DNA of 64,000 nucleotides from Sequoia sempervirens (Eukaryota; Streptophyta; Pinopsida; Cupressales; Cupressaceae), in assembly GCA_007258455.2 (NCBI GenBank), contig VDFB02193867.1, forward strand, positions 570,009,328 to 570,073,327, in the 5' to 3' direction. The notes beneath the pieces were generated by a model. It ran no database searches, was not told the origin of the DNA, and saw only the letters and a program-made list of their open reading frames with translations. Positions 47,501 to 57,599 of this stretch are shown in pieces. The first letter of the stretch is position 1. Each line of letters starts with the position of its first letter. Both the position numbers and the translations under genes were made by a program.

Positions 47501-48588
47501 GTATGGATTGAAGCAAGATCCTAGAGCTTGGTATGCAAGGTTAGATAAGTATTTAATACAACAAGGATTCAATTAAGGTACAATAAATAGTAATCTTTAC
47601 TTTAAGGTTGAAAAAGATCAAATCTTGATTGTAGTAGTGTATGTTGATGACATAATTTTTGGAGGCAATGAATCTATGTGTAAGAAGTTTGCAAAAGAAA
47701 TACAAAAAGAGTTGAGATACCTATGTTTTGGGAGATGAATTTCTTCCTTGGGCTACAAATCAATCAAACAGATAAAGACATATTCATTCACAATCAAAAT
47801 ATTTTAAAGAAATGTTGAAGAAGTTTGGAATGGAAGACTCCAAACCGGTATGCACTCCTATGGGTATTGGTTGCAAATTGAGCAAGAATGATGAATCCCT
47901 TAAGGATGATTGGAGCAAGTACAAATATATGATTGGTGGACTGCTATATCTAACTACTACTAGACTGGATATTATGCATGCATTTTTTCTTGTGGCTAGA
48001 TTTCAAGAAGATCCTAGAGAGTCACATGTTGCAGCAGTAAAGAGGATATTCAAATACATAAAGGGCACTCCAGATCATGGCTTATGGGATCCAAAATATA
48101 CTAATTTCACATTGAGTGCTTACACAGATGCAGATTGGGTTGGTTGTGTGGGTGACACAAAAAGTACAACTGGTGGTGCATTCTTTCTTGGATGTAGATT
48201 GGTGTCATGGCTAAGTAAGAAACAAAATTCAATTTCTTTATCTACTGCAGAGGCTGAGTATATTGTAGTAGCATCTTGCTACACAAAAGTGTTGTGGATG
48301 AGGCATACATTAAAAGATATCAAAGTGGTGTATGATGAGCCTATTTCTATCTTTTGTGACAATATGAGTGCAATAAAAATTTCAAATATCTCAATGATGC
48401 ATTCAAGGATAAAACATATTTCAATAAGATATCACTTTCTGAGAGAGAAGGTTGTGGAGAATGAAATGAAGCTTGAATATGTACATGCAAAGGATCAAAT
48501 TGTTGACATATTCACTAAGGCTCTTCCCAAGGATACTTTTGAGTATCTCCAGGAGAAGTTAGGGGTCATTGCCCCTCCTCTGAACTAG
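44525..48588 (+). pseudogene. Copia gag-pol, broken
   Basis: Gag starts at ATG 44525 (MVNKKEIPMFDGTNYAFCKV). Its zinc knuckle CFSCGQIGHYASIC is intact. The protease active site is intact (WVIDSGCSNHMT) but sits in a shifted frame after about 45585. Integrase shows HIDLYGP and QQNGVIERKN, but the middle catalytic Asp is Asn (RSNKGGEF). The RT is heavily shifted, with YVDDIIFGG still readable near 47640. RNase H is open from 47812 to 48588 (DADWVGCVGDTKSTTGGAF, AEAEYI) and ends near IFTKALPKDTF. Stops include TAG where Trp is expected (44789-44791) and TGA for Trp before HRRMCH. The domain order PR-INT-RT-RH identifies Ty1/Copia. Confidence 0.92.
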
Positions 48589-49216
48589 ATGCATAAGGAG
48601 GTGCATCAGTCCAATGGATCTCATGATCTATCCTTTATTCTAGACTAATGTTGGTGGCTACCTCTCAGGGGGAGTAGGTAGTGACATTGTTGCAGTATTG
48701 AATGAGTGTTGTTATTATGCAAAGGTTGCTAATTTGGTACAGGTTGGTGTGTACTCCTAAGGGGGAGTATTCAGAGCAACAAAAGTATGTTGCAGAACAG
48801 TGGTGAGCAGTTTTTCTAAGGATCTTGGTTCAATGTCAAAGGGGGAGAACAATGCAAAACATTTTATCCTTTTCCATTGATTTCAAAGGGGGTGAGAGAA
48901 TCATGTGAAAAGGAACAAATTGATGGAGAGAAAGAGAGTCAGTTGGAGAGAGAATCATGTGAAAAAGGAACAAATTGATAGGGGAGAAAGAGAGTTGGAG
49001 AGAGAATCATGCAAAAAAGTGCAAGGTATCAAGGGGAGAAAGTTGTGCATGTTGTCTAATAATTATTGTCAAAGGGAGAGTGAAGCATGTGAAAAAGAAT
49101 AAGTTGAAAAGGGGGAGATGAATGTTGTGTAAGTTGTCTAATCAATAGAAAAAGAGGAGAGTTTCCTTTGATGGGTTTTCACATCTTGTGTTGCCATCAA
49201 TGATAAAGGGGCAGAT
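48589..49216 (+). repeat. 3' untranslated part with G-rich runs and ~60 bp repeats
   Basis: Between the pol stop and the 3' LTR there are several GGGGGAG runs and about three versions of a unit containing GAATCATGTGAAAAAGGAAC and GGGGAGAAAGAGAG (about 48895-49110). The last purine run, AAAGGGGCAGA, directly precedes the 3' LTR and would be the polypurine tract. Confidence 0.7.
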
Positions 49217-50591
49217 TGTTGCAACTATGATGATGTTGTCATTGATGTCAACAAGCCTATGTTGTCATTGGTGTCAACTGTGTAGTGGTTAAGAGAGATT
49301 TTTGCAGTATTGTGTTATGGTTTTGCTCCACATTTCTTCTAGGTTGAAGATCTTCTTGTATGGTTCAGATATGTTGGTTACAGGTGTTCAAAGATGCTAT
49401 ATTTATAATTTATGGTGATGGATTGTTGTACAAGAGAAGTTGTGTTCACTAGTGTGTGAATTGTGCATTATAAAGGTGTCTAGGAGAAATGTTTTTGCTC
49501 CACTTTTCTCTATAGTTGTGTTTCAGGACTTGTGATTTTGAGTAAGAGTTGATGGTGTTGGTCTCTTGGCTATGTCAAGAGGATTTGTGGTTTGGTGTTT
49601 CAGAAGATGGTCTTTTGAGTTACAATGTGTGGCAATTTTTCAGGGTGTACTAGGCTTGTACATTCTTCAGGTGAAATTTGTTGTGAAGGATTTTGTTAGT
49701 TTTCAAGATGTTTTTGGATCATTTTTAGGTGAATTTTGTTGTCTAGAAGTTATGGATTGATCAAAGGAAGCATGTACTTAAAATTTTAACGATGTTTGCA
49801 CAGGTAATGGTTGACCTGGTGTTCACACTACATGCGAAGCATCTTCAAAGTTTTTGGAAGTGTTTTGAGGCATATTAGGATAGATTTGGGTCCTAGCTAA
49901 GGATTTGTGTGGTCTGTCTTCATTCCTATCCACCATGGGAATGTTTTTGCATCGACCTAATTTAAATTTTCACGTTTGGGGTGTATTTTCAACCTTGGAA
50001 AGGGTTTCAAAGTTGAGGACGACATAAGTATGAGTTGAATTGTTGAAGGAGGTGAAGATAGATGTAAGACAAATGTGTGTGTGAAGTGTATGGTGCGAGT
50101 GATACGAAATTGAGTAGAGCAGTGTGAAATTTCAAGTGTTGGATTACCATATGCAGTGAGCAGAAGGTGTCTACTATCATTCAAACAAACTGCAAAGGTG
50201 TTAGAGCTATTGTGGGGGAATCCCTGTTTCATTGAGATCATGTTCTCTATGTAACATTTATTCTCTATCTTCTTTTCATTCTGATAGTGAGCCTAAGCAG
50301 TTAGCCTTTTTGGACAGTGCGCCATATTTTGGCAGTGAGCCTTTGTACCGGTTTTGTAATTACTTTTATTGTCAACTAATCCTCACTATGGTTTTTCCCT
50401 TCTTGGGTTTTCCACGTAAATATGGTGTTCTCTTGTGTATGGTGTTGTTTCAGCTTATGTTATTTGCATTTCATGTTTAAACATTATAACAAATTAAGGG
50501 TTTAATGAATGCATGCGGATCTAATTATTATTGAGGGTTTTGATAAGATACAACTGATTCACCCCCTCTTAGTTGTCTTGTTCATTCAACA
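49217..50591 (+). repeat. 3' LTR of the Copia element
   Basis: 1375 bp, starting TGTTGCAACTATGATG and ending TCATTCAACA. Followed directly by the TSD copy ATAGT. Confidence 0.92.
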
Positions 50592-51672
50592 ATAGTGACA
50601 AAGACTGTTGTCCCTGGCGGGGAGGTGAGGATGGATAGCTTGTACCCAACCTTACCACTTATTCAATCACATCTGCCACTTACAATACCATCAGAGAGGC
50701 GTTGGAGTTTACAACTTGTATAGAAGTGGTGTGTTGCAAGTATGATGGTCGCATATGTATGAGTGTAGACTTTGGCCTTGTGAATTTGACCACAAGAAAT
50801 AAATTTAGATGGATGCAACTCATGCTTATAATAGAAAATTAATGGACTGCAAAATCTTAGGCTATTCAAAAATAGAGATTCATCTAGTCAATAAATTTAA
50901 GTCGTGTAGGTCTGAATGGAGGTTGTAGGCTAGTATGAAGTGTAGAATTCGCCTAAGCCATGTGCAAGGTTTCTCAAAGCTTGCAACCTTCTCTAAATCA
51001 CCCATGAAAACTTTGAATGATCGCCTTACAAACCATAATGCAATGACTTAAGTCGTGACCTCCTACTTCACATAGATTTTGATGGGAGCCCACGTGGAGA
51101 AGAAGGTGAATGCGTGGGAAGGTTATTTTGAATGGTGTCTCCCTTGGAAGGCTCGTTCTTTTCAAAGAGTAGAGCAACAACACCACATCATCTTTCAACA
51201 CTGCAAACACTCCGCTCTCTCATCACCTTCGCTTAGAACAAAAGTATGAGGTATGGGATTTACAATCCAATAACTATTGACATCATCCATATTTGGAAAA
51301 CCAGTAACAGATTATTGCCCACTTCCAAGAACATCATGTGGATGTAAATGAAACTTGGTGCATTCATGCATCAACTTCAAAATAAACCAATATTTAAGCT
51401 CAATTGGATTTGATGATGTTGCCCAAACAAGGAATGCAAACGATCATCCCACAACAGATCAAGCAAAAGAAGCACCACAATCCCCAACAAAGAAATACCC
51501 ATAATAAATAATGTGATCAAGAATCAATTTTGCTAGAAAAGACCAATCCTATTGATGCCAAACAAAATTTAAAATCATGCCCGAACAAATATCAATTTTA
51601 CATGCAAATCAAATTGCATGGAACTCTAGACTAAGCTTTGATACAAGATTTTGGGAAGGGTTTTGCTAGCAT

Positions 51673-51685
51673 GGCTCTAATACCA
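51673..51685 (-). other. Primer-binding site of the non-autonomous element
   Basis: The minus strand reads TGGTATTAGAGCC, one change from the initiator-tRNA-Met consensus, five bases from the inner end of the right LTR. Confidence 0.8.
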
Positions 51686-51690
51686 TGCTA

Positions 51691-52092
51691 TGATTTCTAA
51701 GATCATGAAGCAAAATTTGGAAACTTCCACAAAATCACTTGCACACAATGAGCCTAATTTACATTATCAAAGAGATTGATAAACTTGAGTTCAAGTGAAT
51801 GTACAATGTGACTGTGCTTATATAGGAAAGGTGGAGAAGGTATTCAAGTTGAACACAATGACTAACTAACCCTTCAATAATGGAACACTTGTTAACTCGC
51901 ATGACAAGTGTTCTAGTGAGTGGAAAGTGACCATGCAAGAGGTGTCTCATATTAAAGTGAGGACACTTATCTCAACCACATGAAGCAAGACAAAACTATA
52001 GAAGCCCCTAAGTGAAGACTTAATAAATGTGAATAGGACTCTCCTAGTTAGGTTAATAGCTAACTAGTTTGATAAAGTAACTATTTACACCA
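51691..52092 (-). repeat. 5' LTR of the non-autonomous element
   Basis: Partner of 41309-41704, with a TATATAAG TATA box at plus-strand 51817-51824 and the TGGTGTAAATAG terminus at 52092. ATAGT follows at 52093-52097, but the matching copy is not at the other end. Confidence 0.75.
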
Positions 52093-52099
52093 ATAGTAA

Positions 52100-53640
52100 C
52101 AACTCTTTCAATGTTTACTTATGTGTTTGAATAGTTCATTGATGGATAACTAAGTAGACAAAACTAACAATGGTATATGTGGATGCATTTTTATGTATAG
52201 ATTCAGTGCAGTTTGTTATTTTCTTTGCCATTTCTCCTTGTCACCTATGACTCTATTGTGTTAGGATATACATCAATGTCCTTGTATTTGTTCCATTCAT
52301 AAATCAAAACAAAATTATTAATCTACATTTTATTAGTAAGTCCTTTGGTGCATTCATAACCTTGTAATATAACCAGGGCCTATCATTAAGAGAGCTATAA
52401 AATGAATCAATTTCATGAAGGTTATGATTGCATAGCATTATCAACTATATTGGGTTATATGCAACCAATTTTTCCTTGACCTAGTGACAATGTTTGGGAT
52501 TAACAATGCAGCTAGGTTTGGTTGTAGATGTTTGGTGATTGTATATTTTGTGTGAGCTTAATACCTATTAAGGTATAACCCTAGGAAGACCCACTTGATT
52601 ATAAATTGAGCTCAAAGTGCAAGAGAGATAGCCCACTCATAGAGTTAACTTAGAATCCTCCATAGTCTACAGATGAATCAATTTTACTCACTTGTTGACA
52701 ACCATGACCATGTGAGTGGACTTTAGTTCTAGGAAATGGAGCAAGAATTTTGAGACCTAAAAGAATGGTGTTGTTGTTGGGGAGAACCTAAGGGTGGTTT
52801 GTTTCTACTCTCAATAGTAAAAAAATTTGTGCATTTTGTTTACATGAGTTTGATAGCTTATCAACTTGTTCCAAATAGAATGGCGTCATTGTCAGGTCTT
52901 AGCCAATTGGAAAAAATTTAAACACCTCGAAAACATATATTTTCAACTATGCATTTTATTTGGGTAATTCTAAAATATTGTCAACTTACACCAACAAAAT
53001 GGCACCTGAAGAATGAAAAGGGTTGTTGAGTTGAAAAGATATTGAAGATTTTGGTAGTGGTAGCAACCCAAAATCAAGCTTGTGCCTTGGAGGCTCATGT
53101 ACTTCAAGGATTTCTTCACTTTTGTGAGGTGGTCACTTTGTTGTCTAACAATGAATTTTTTTTTTATATTGTTCATGTTTCATGAATACATATCAAGTGA
53201 CTACAACTAAGTATTTGGTACTTTGTTTTCTTCCAATTCAAAGCATGGTTTCTTTTTTGGTAAATGAAAACTCTACATAAGTAGTTGTAATGAGCTATGT
53301 ATAGCTAGAATGGATGCATATACCCTAGGGATATTTCATCAAATGTAGCATATAATTCAAGCCCTAGGGATTATGAAAGGATGCATGTCCAAGAGTACTA
53401 TGAGGATGAATTTCTCTATTGTTTATACAACTCAACACAAGGAAAAAGTTCACATTCAAACATACAAGCATCCATATTTGAAAATAGGTTGAGGATGGAT
53501 ATGCTTTTTGAGATTAAAAGTGAATGCGAATAAAAAATCACATACAATTACAAAGACACCTTGTTATAGAAAAATAGGTTTCTTAGTCTCCTATTATTCC
53601 ACTTTATCCCATTTAAATGCAACTTGACCTTTCTTTGGTC
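52100..53640. other. Intergenic, nothing recognised
   Basis: No supported coding frame or repeat; AT-rich sequence of unknown origin. Confidence 0.5.
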
Positions 53641-54520
53641 AATTACGAAAAGAAAACAATGAGATCTTCAATCTATAGATTGATATCAAGGTTCGATGGG
53701 TATGATAGTGGTCAAGGGGATGTACATGTCAAAAAAAATTCAGATTTCATGGAGTAATATCAGTTTCAAGATGAGGGCATGTGGATGAGATTCTTTGTTA
53801 GATCATTGATGAGAAAAACAACAAATTGGTATGATGGTTTCCCAAAGAATTCCATTGCCTCTTGGAATCATTTCGTGGTTGCATTTGAAGATGAATTCAC
53901 TTTAGAACCTATTGCTCTAGTTGAAGAACAAGAAGACATCAAATGGAAAGATAAAGAGTCTAGTATGGATTTCAGTCACAGGTTTGTTGTAGCCCTTTCT
54001 CGAATCCTAGAAAATTGCAGACCTAATACACCTTCCTATGTAGACTTGTTTCCTAGAGCCTATTATGCTTCTCTAATTTTAGATCAATACAATAAGATTT
54101 TAATTTGGTTGGCATGCAACATGCATACAGGTGCCTTGATTTCATTGATGATCTAAGAAGGGACATGGTTGTAAAATCATCATCCTAAAAATAAAGGTTT
54201 TTGGTGGTGAGCAGGTTGTTGAAGACAAGTGTATGGAGATGGCATCAAGTAAAAGGTGAAGGTGGGTAGAAGGTGTTGATGCACTATGTGACAACATTAT
54301 AGATGAATATGACAATGTGTGCACCTACCTTAAGTTGGATCAATCATTTGTGGGTGATCATAATGAAAATATTAATGATGGCCATCATCTTCAAAATGAG
54401 GAATATGACGTTTCTTGCAACAATATGGACAACTAATAGGATGTGTATGCAAGATATTCATCAGGTGAATCATCTCAAGTAGCTTATTATGTAGAGCATG
54501 CACAAGTTGATGATGCAAAT
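53640..54520 (+). pseudogene. Gypsy-type gag remnant
   Basis: The best part (from about 53779) reads MWMRFFVRSLMRKTTNWYDG, then FPKNSIASWNHFVVAFEDEF, the conserved Retrotrans_gag core (WYxxLPxxSIxSWxxFxxAFxxxF). Frames before and after are broken, and no zinc knuckle or pol follows before the Copia LTR at 54600. It is an isolated fragment. Confidence 0.65.
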
Positions 54521-54599
54521 GGTGGAAAAGATGTCTTCTCATTTTATCTCTTACCTTATTTTATCCCTTTTTTCTAATTTTGAAGTTGCTACTGATTGT

Positions 54600-55441
54600 T
54601 GTTGGGATTAAGATTCCTCAACCTTTGCAAGTCTCAACGGTGAATTGATTTAATTATTTAATTGTTATTCCAATATTTATTTCCTACCTAAATTATTGTC
54701 ATTTTGTGGGACCTATCGATGAGGTGGCATCCTTCATTGAAGGTGACATGTGCAATTTGTAAGCTAAATTGGTGGAGGTAGGCGTCCCACTTGGGGGACC
54801 CATGATTTGAGCTAATTGTAATGAGTTTTTCATAAGTCATTAGTTAATTATGATAGATTTGACATGGGTTATAGTCATATGACAAATTATGACATGTGGA
54901 ATCCACGCATGTTGGATGGTGCCTTGCATGTGTCTACACACCTTGTATGTCAAGTTTCTCATTTGCATGTTGTGAGGGTGAATGCATGTGAAGAGTTTGG
55001 GTTTTTCATGCATGCAATATATGTGGTGATGCCATGTTGCAATTCTAGGCATCCACTTTGTCATGAGCTATATAAAATATTGTGTTGCATTTGGAGTTGT
55101 ATGAGATTGCATATTGCAAGTACTATTATACTATCGAATTGGCTCCAAAATGTGACACTGTTATACTCCTAAAGAAGTCTACATCGCAAGTGTATTGTAA
55201 GTCATTGTTTACAAATAATATATTGTCCATTATTTGGAGTGGGGTTTTTCTCTTGAAATGGTTTCCCCACATATATTTGGTGTTGTGTTTTATCTTGTAT
55301 TTGTGATGTTGTTTTCTTTACCTATTATGTGCATTTTTTGTTTTATATTGTTTTAAGGGTTTGAAGTTTGAAGAATTTTGTATATTCTCTCCTCTAATAG
55401 ATTGTTGTAGGAAGCTATTCTACGTACTTGGCTTCCTTTCA
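54600..55441 (+). repeat. 5' LTR of the second Copia element
   Basis: 842 bp, TGTTGGGATTAAG to CTTCCTTTCA, with a good TATA box (CTATATAAAA at 55068-55077). The part from 55159 on matches 60331-60610. Confidence 0.85.
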
Positions 55442-55443
55442 AT

Positions 55444-55456
55444 TGGTATTAGAGCC
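55444..55456 (+). other. Primer-binding site of the second Copia element
   Basis: TGGTATTAGAGCC, two bases after the LTR; one change from the initiator-tRNA-Met consensus. Confidence 0.85.
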
Positions 55457-55564
55457 TAATCACCTTTGATTCATATTGTGGGTAGAGTATTTTTTGTACT
55501 AATCTCGATTGAGTGGGAGCTTGTTGCAAAAAAAATGTTCTATTAATCTTGTTGCAGGAAGGAG

Positions 55565-56735
55565 ATGGCGAGCACATATCATAGAATCGAACTAGAGAAA
55601 TTCCATGTAGGAAAATTTGAGTTGTTGAATCTCAAAAATGAAGACATGTCGATAGACCATGATTTGCGGTTAGTAGTGATTGGATCTAAACCAACATGCA
55701 TGAAACAAGAAGATTGGGATCTAATGGATGAGAAGGCTAAGGGTTTGATAAGACTTTGTTTGGTTGATTCAGTGCTCCTAAACATCCATGAAGAGAAGAC
55801 TGTTGAAAAATATTTCGAAGAAACTTGCTCAAATTTATTAGGCTAAATCCCTAGTAAATAAGTTTTTCTTGCAAAATAAAATGTATTCTCTAAGGATGCA
55901 AGAAGAGGGATCTATCACCTGAATGCATTCAACATGCTTGATGCTCAATAGAACTCTATTGGTGATAAAATAGAGGATCGTTACATGACTTCATTGTGTT
56001 CACTACCAAATTCGTGGACCATCTTGTCATGGCCATGAAAAGTACCACTACCACCTTTAAGATGGATGAATTGGTTGCATCATTGCTATTTGAAGATATG
56101 CAAAGAAAATATTATGAAATGACTAAAGAGGCTCTGGTAGTTCAAGGAAGTATGAAAGATAAAGGCAAGAAGAAGAACATGAAGCAAGAAAAATAAGAAT
56201 CCAAATCTTGTGGGAGATCTAAGTCTCCTATTAAGACTAAGGAAAAATGTTAGAATTGCAAAAAATTTGTTCATTTCCTCAAAGAATGTGAGGAGAAGAA
56301 AAATAAAAGGAAGTCATTCTCTAATTATGACTTTGAAAAATCCTCTTAGGATGATGCAAATTCCTTTTTCACCACCTTGGAAACATATGCATCACAAGAT
56401 GTGTGGTCAATAGAATTGAGTGCTTCTTTCCACATGACCTCATACCAAGAGAAGTTTTCTAAGTATGAAATTTATAATGGTGGGAAGGTGTACATGGGTG
56501 ACGACTCTCACTTGAAATTTTTTTGTCATGAAAGAGTCAAAATTAGATTCTAAAATGGTAGAGTGGAGGGAATGGATGGTGTCCTACATATCCTTAGTTT
56601 GACACAAAACCTTCTTTTAGTTACTAAGTTGAATAATGCAGGTGTGAAAGTTGTCTTCTTGAGTGGAAGATGTAAGATGACAAGAGGAGTTATGGTGCTT
56701 TCTAAGGGTGTTTGGATAGGCACTCTATTTTAGTC
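55565..56735 (+). pseudogene. Copia gag and protease remnant
   Basis: From ATG 55565, KFHVGKFELLNLKNEDM and EDWDLMDEKAKGLIRLCLVD are the Copia gag N-terminal domain. After stops and a frame change, FKMDELVASLLFEDMQRKYY and LVVQGSMKDKGKKK follow. A zinc knuckle with an internal stop (C-stop-NCKKFVHFLKEC) comes next. The protease site that should read DSG is ELS (SIELSASFHMTS), so the catalytic Asp is lost. The frame ends near 56735. Confidence 0.8.
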
Positions 56736-56887
56736 AGATGCATGCACATTTTCGTGCAATAGTTCTTCAATTAAAAGGAATAAAATAAATTATATCCTCA
56801 CTATTGGAACCAAAAGTGAAGAAGTTTTTTGTAGCAAATTTTAATGGTAATTCTTTCTGGGTGCCTAATGGTGCTCATGTTTTTTAG

Positions 56888-57575
56888 ATGAAGCCACCTA
56901 TTGAGAAGAAAATACTAGTAGATGATAATGAAGTTGCAAGAATGGATAATACTAAAGTTGTAGTTGATTTTGGTTCTATGAAGAACATAAGAAAAGTGGA
57001 AATGTTGGGATAGCAATACAAACATGTGGGGAAGAATGATAAATTTATAGTAGAGGGTGATGAGATAAGGCCTTATTTTCAGAAAAAAATTGATGATGTT
57101 TATTCACATGCAAATGATATGGTTGTAAAGGGATTATATGATGAGGTTAGAAGAAATGTTGCAGTAGTAAGGAAAGGTGAAATTTCAGAGGTAAATGTTA
57201 AATTTTCACATTTTGTTGACATTGGCATTGAAGTTAATTCTTATTTGAAAGAAATGGATAAAGAGTATGGAGAAATGAGAGTGGTTAGGTGCAACAACCA
57301 CAGGTTACAAGACAATTGCAGTGAGATTCTACTCATTTTATTGACACAAAAGAAGAAGAGGATGAAGGAGAAATAGGTGAGAAAGAAGTACAACTCATTA
57401 ATTTCCATAAATTTGTTGGAGTTGATTTGTATGCAAGTGTTGTACAAGTGCAACTAGCCATCAATAGAGTAGAGATTCCTCTAAAGAAATTAGATCCACC
57501 TCTAAAAGATAGGGATGACTTGATGACAAAGGATAGACCAAAAAAGAAAATAGTCAAACACGAACTAGGATAGAT
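56888..57575 (+). pseudogene. Unrecognised reading frame in place of Copia pol
   Basis: From ATG 56888 one frame (MKPPIEKKILVDDNEVARMD, then YFQKKIDDVYSHANDMVV and FSHFVDIGIEVNSYLKEMDK) runs to about 57320 with one TAG. A shifted frame with protein-like text (FHKFVGVDLYASVVQVQLAI, PLKKLDPPLKDRDDLM) then continues to 57573. It is charged and helical in character. It does not resemble integrase, RT or RNase H, which should lie here. It could be an acquired sequence or very decayed pol. Confidence 0.4.
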
Positions 57576-57599
57576 GCAAGACACTCATTGGTTTTGCAC

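Larger units (their letters stand above)
43066..50591 (+). mobile_element. Complete but inactive Copia retrotransposon, TSD ATAGT
   Basis: Both LTRs, the primer-binding site, the gag-pol remnants, the polypurine tract and a perfect 5 bp TSD (ATAGT at 43061-43065 and 50592-50596) are present. It inserted in plus orientation into the interior of a minus-strand element. The two LTRs differ at roughly 9% of positions over the first ~270 bp by hand alignment, so the insertion is not young. Confidence 0.92.
41309..52092 (-). mobile_element. Non-autonomous LTR element, split by a nested Copia insertion
   Basis: Direct repeats of about 400 bp at 41309-41704 and 51691-52092 have matching order and TATA boxes. 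The minus strand next to the right repeat has a primer-binding site, and next to the left repeat a polypurine tract (AAGGGGGGGTCT, plus-strand 41705-41716). Removing the nested element 43066-50591 and one TSD copy leaves about 2.4 kb of interior, in which I find no gag or pol. It therefore depended on another element for mobilisation. No clean TSD was found at its outer ends. Confidence 0.7.

Noticed and set aside
48905..49102. Lys/Glu-rich open frame after Copia RNase H
   Set aside because: It is the translation of purine-rich ~60 bp repeats in the element's 3' untranslated part.
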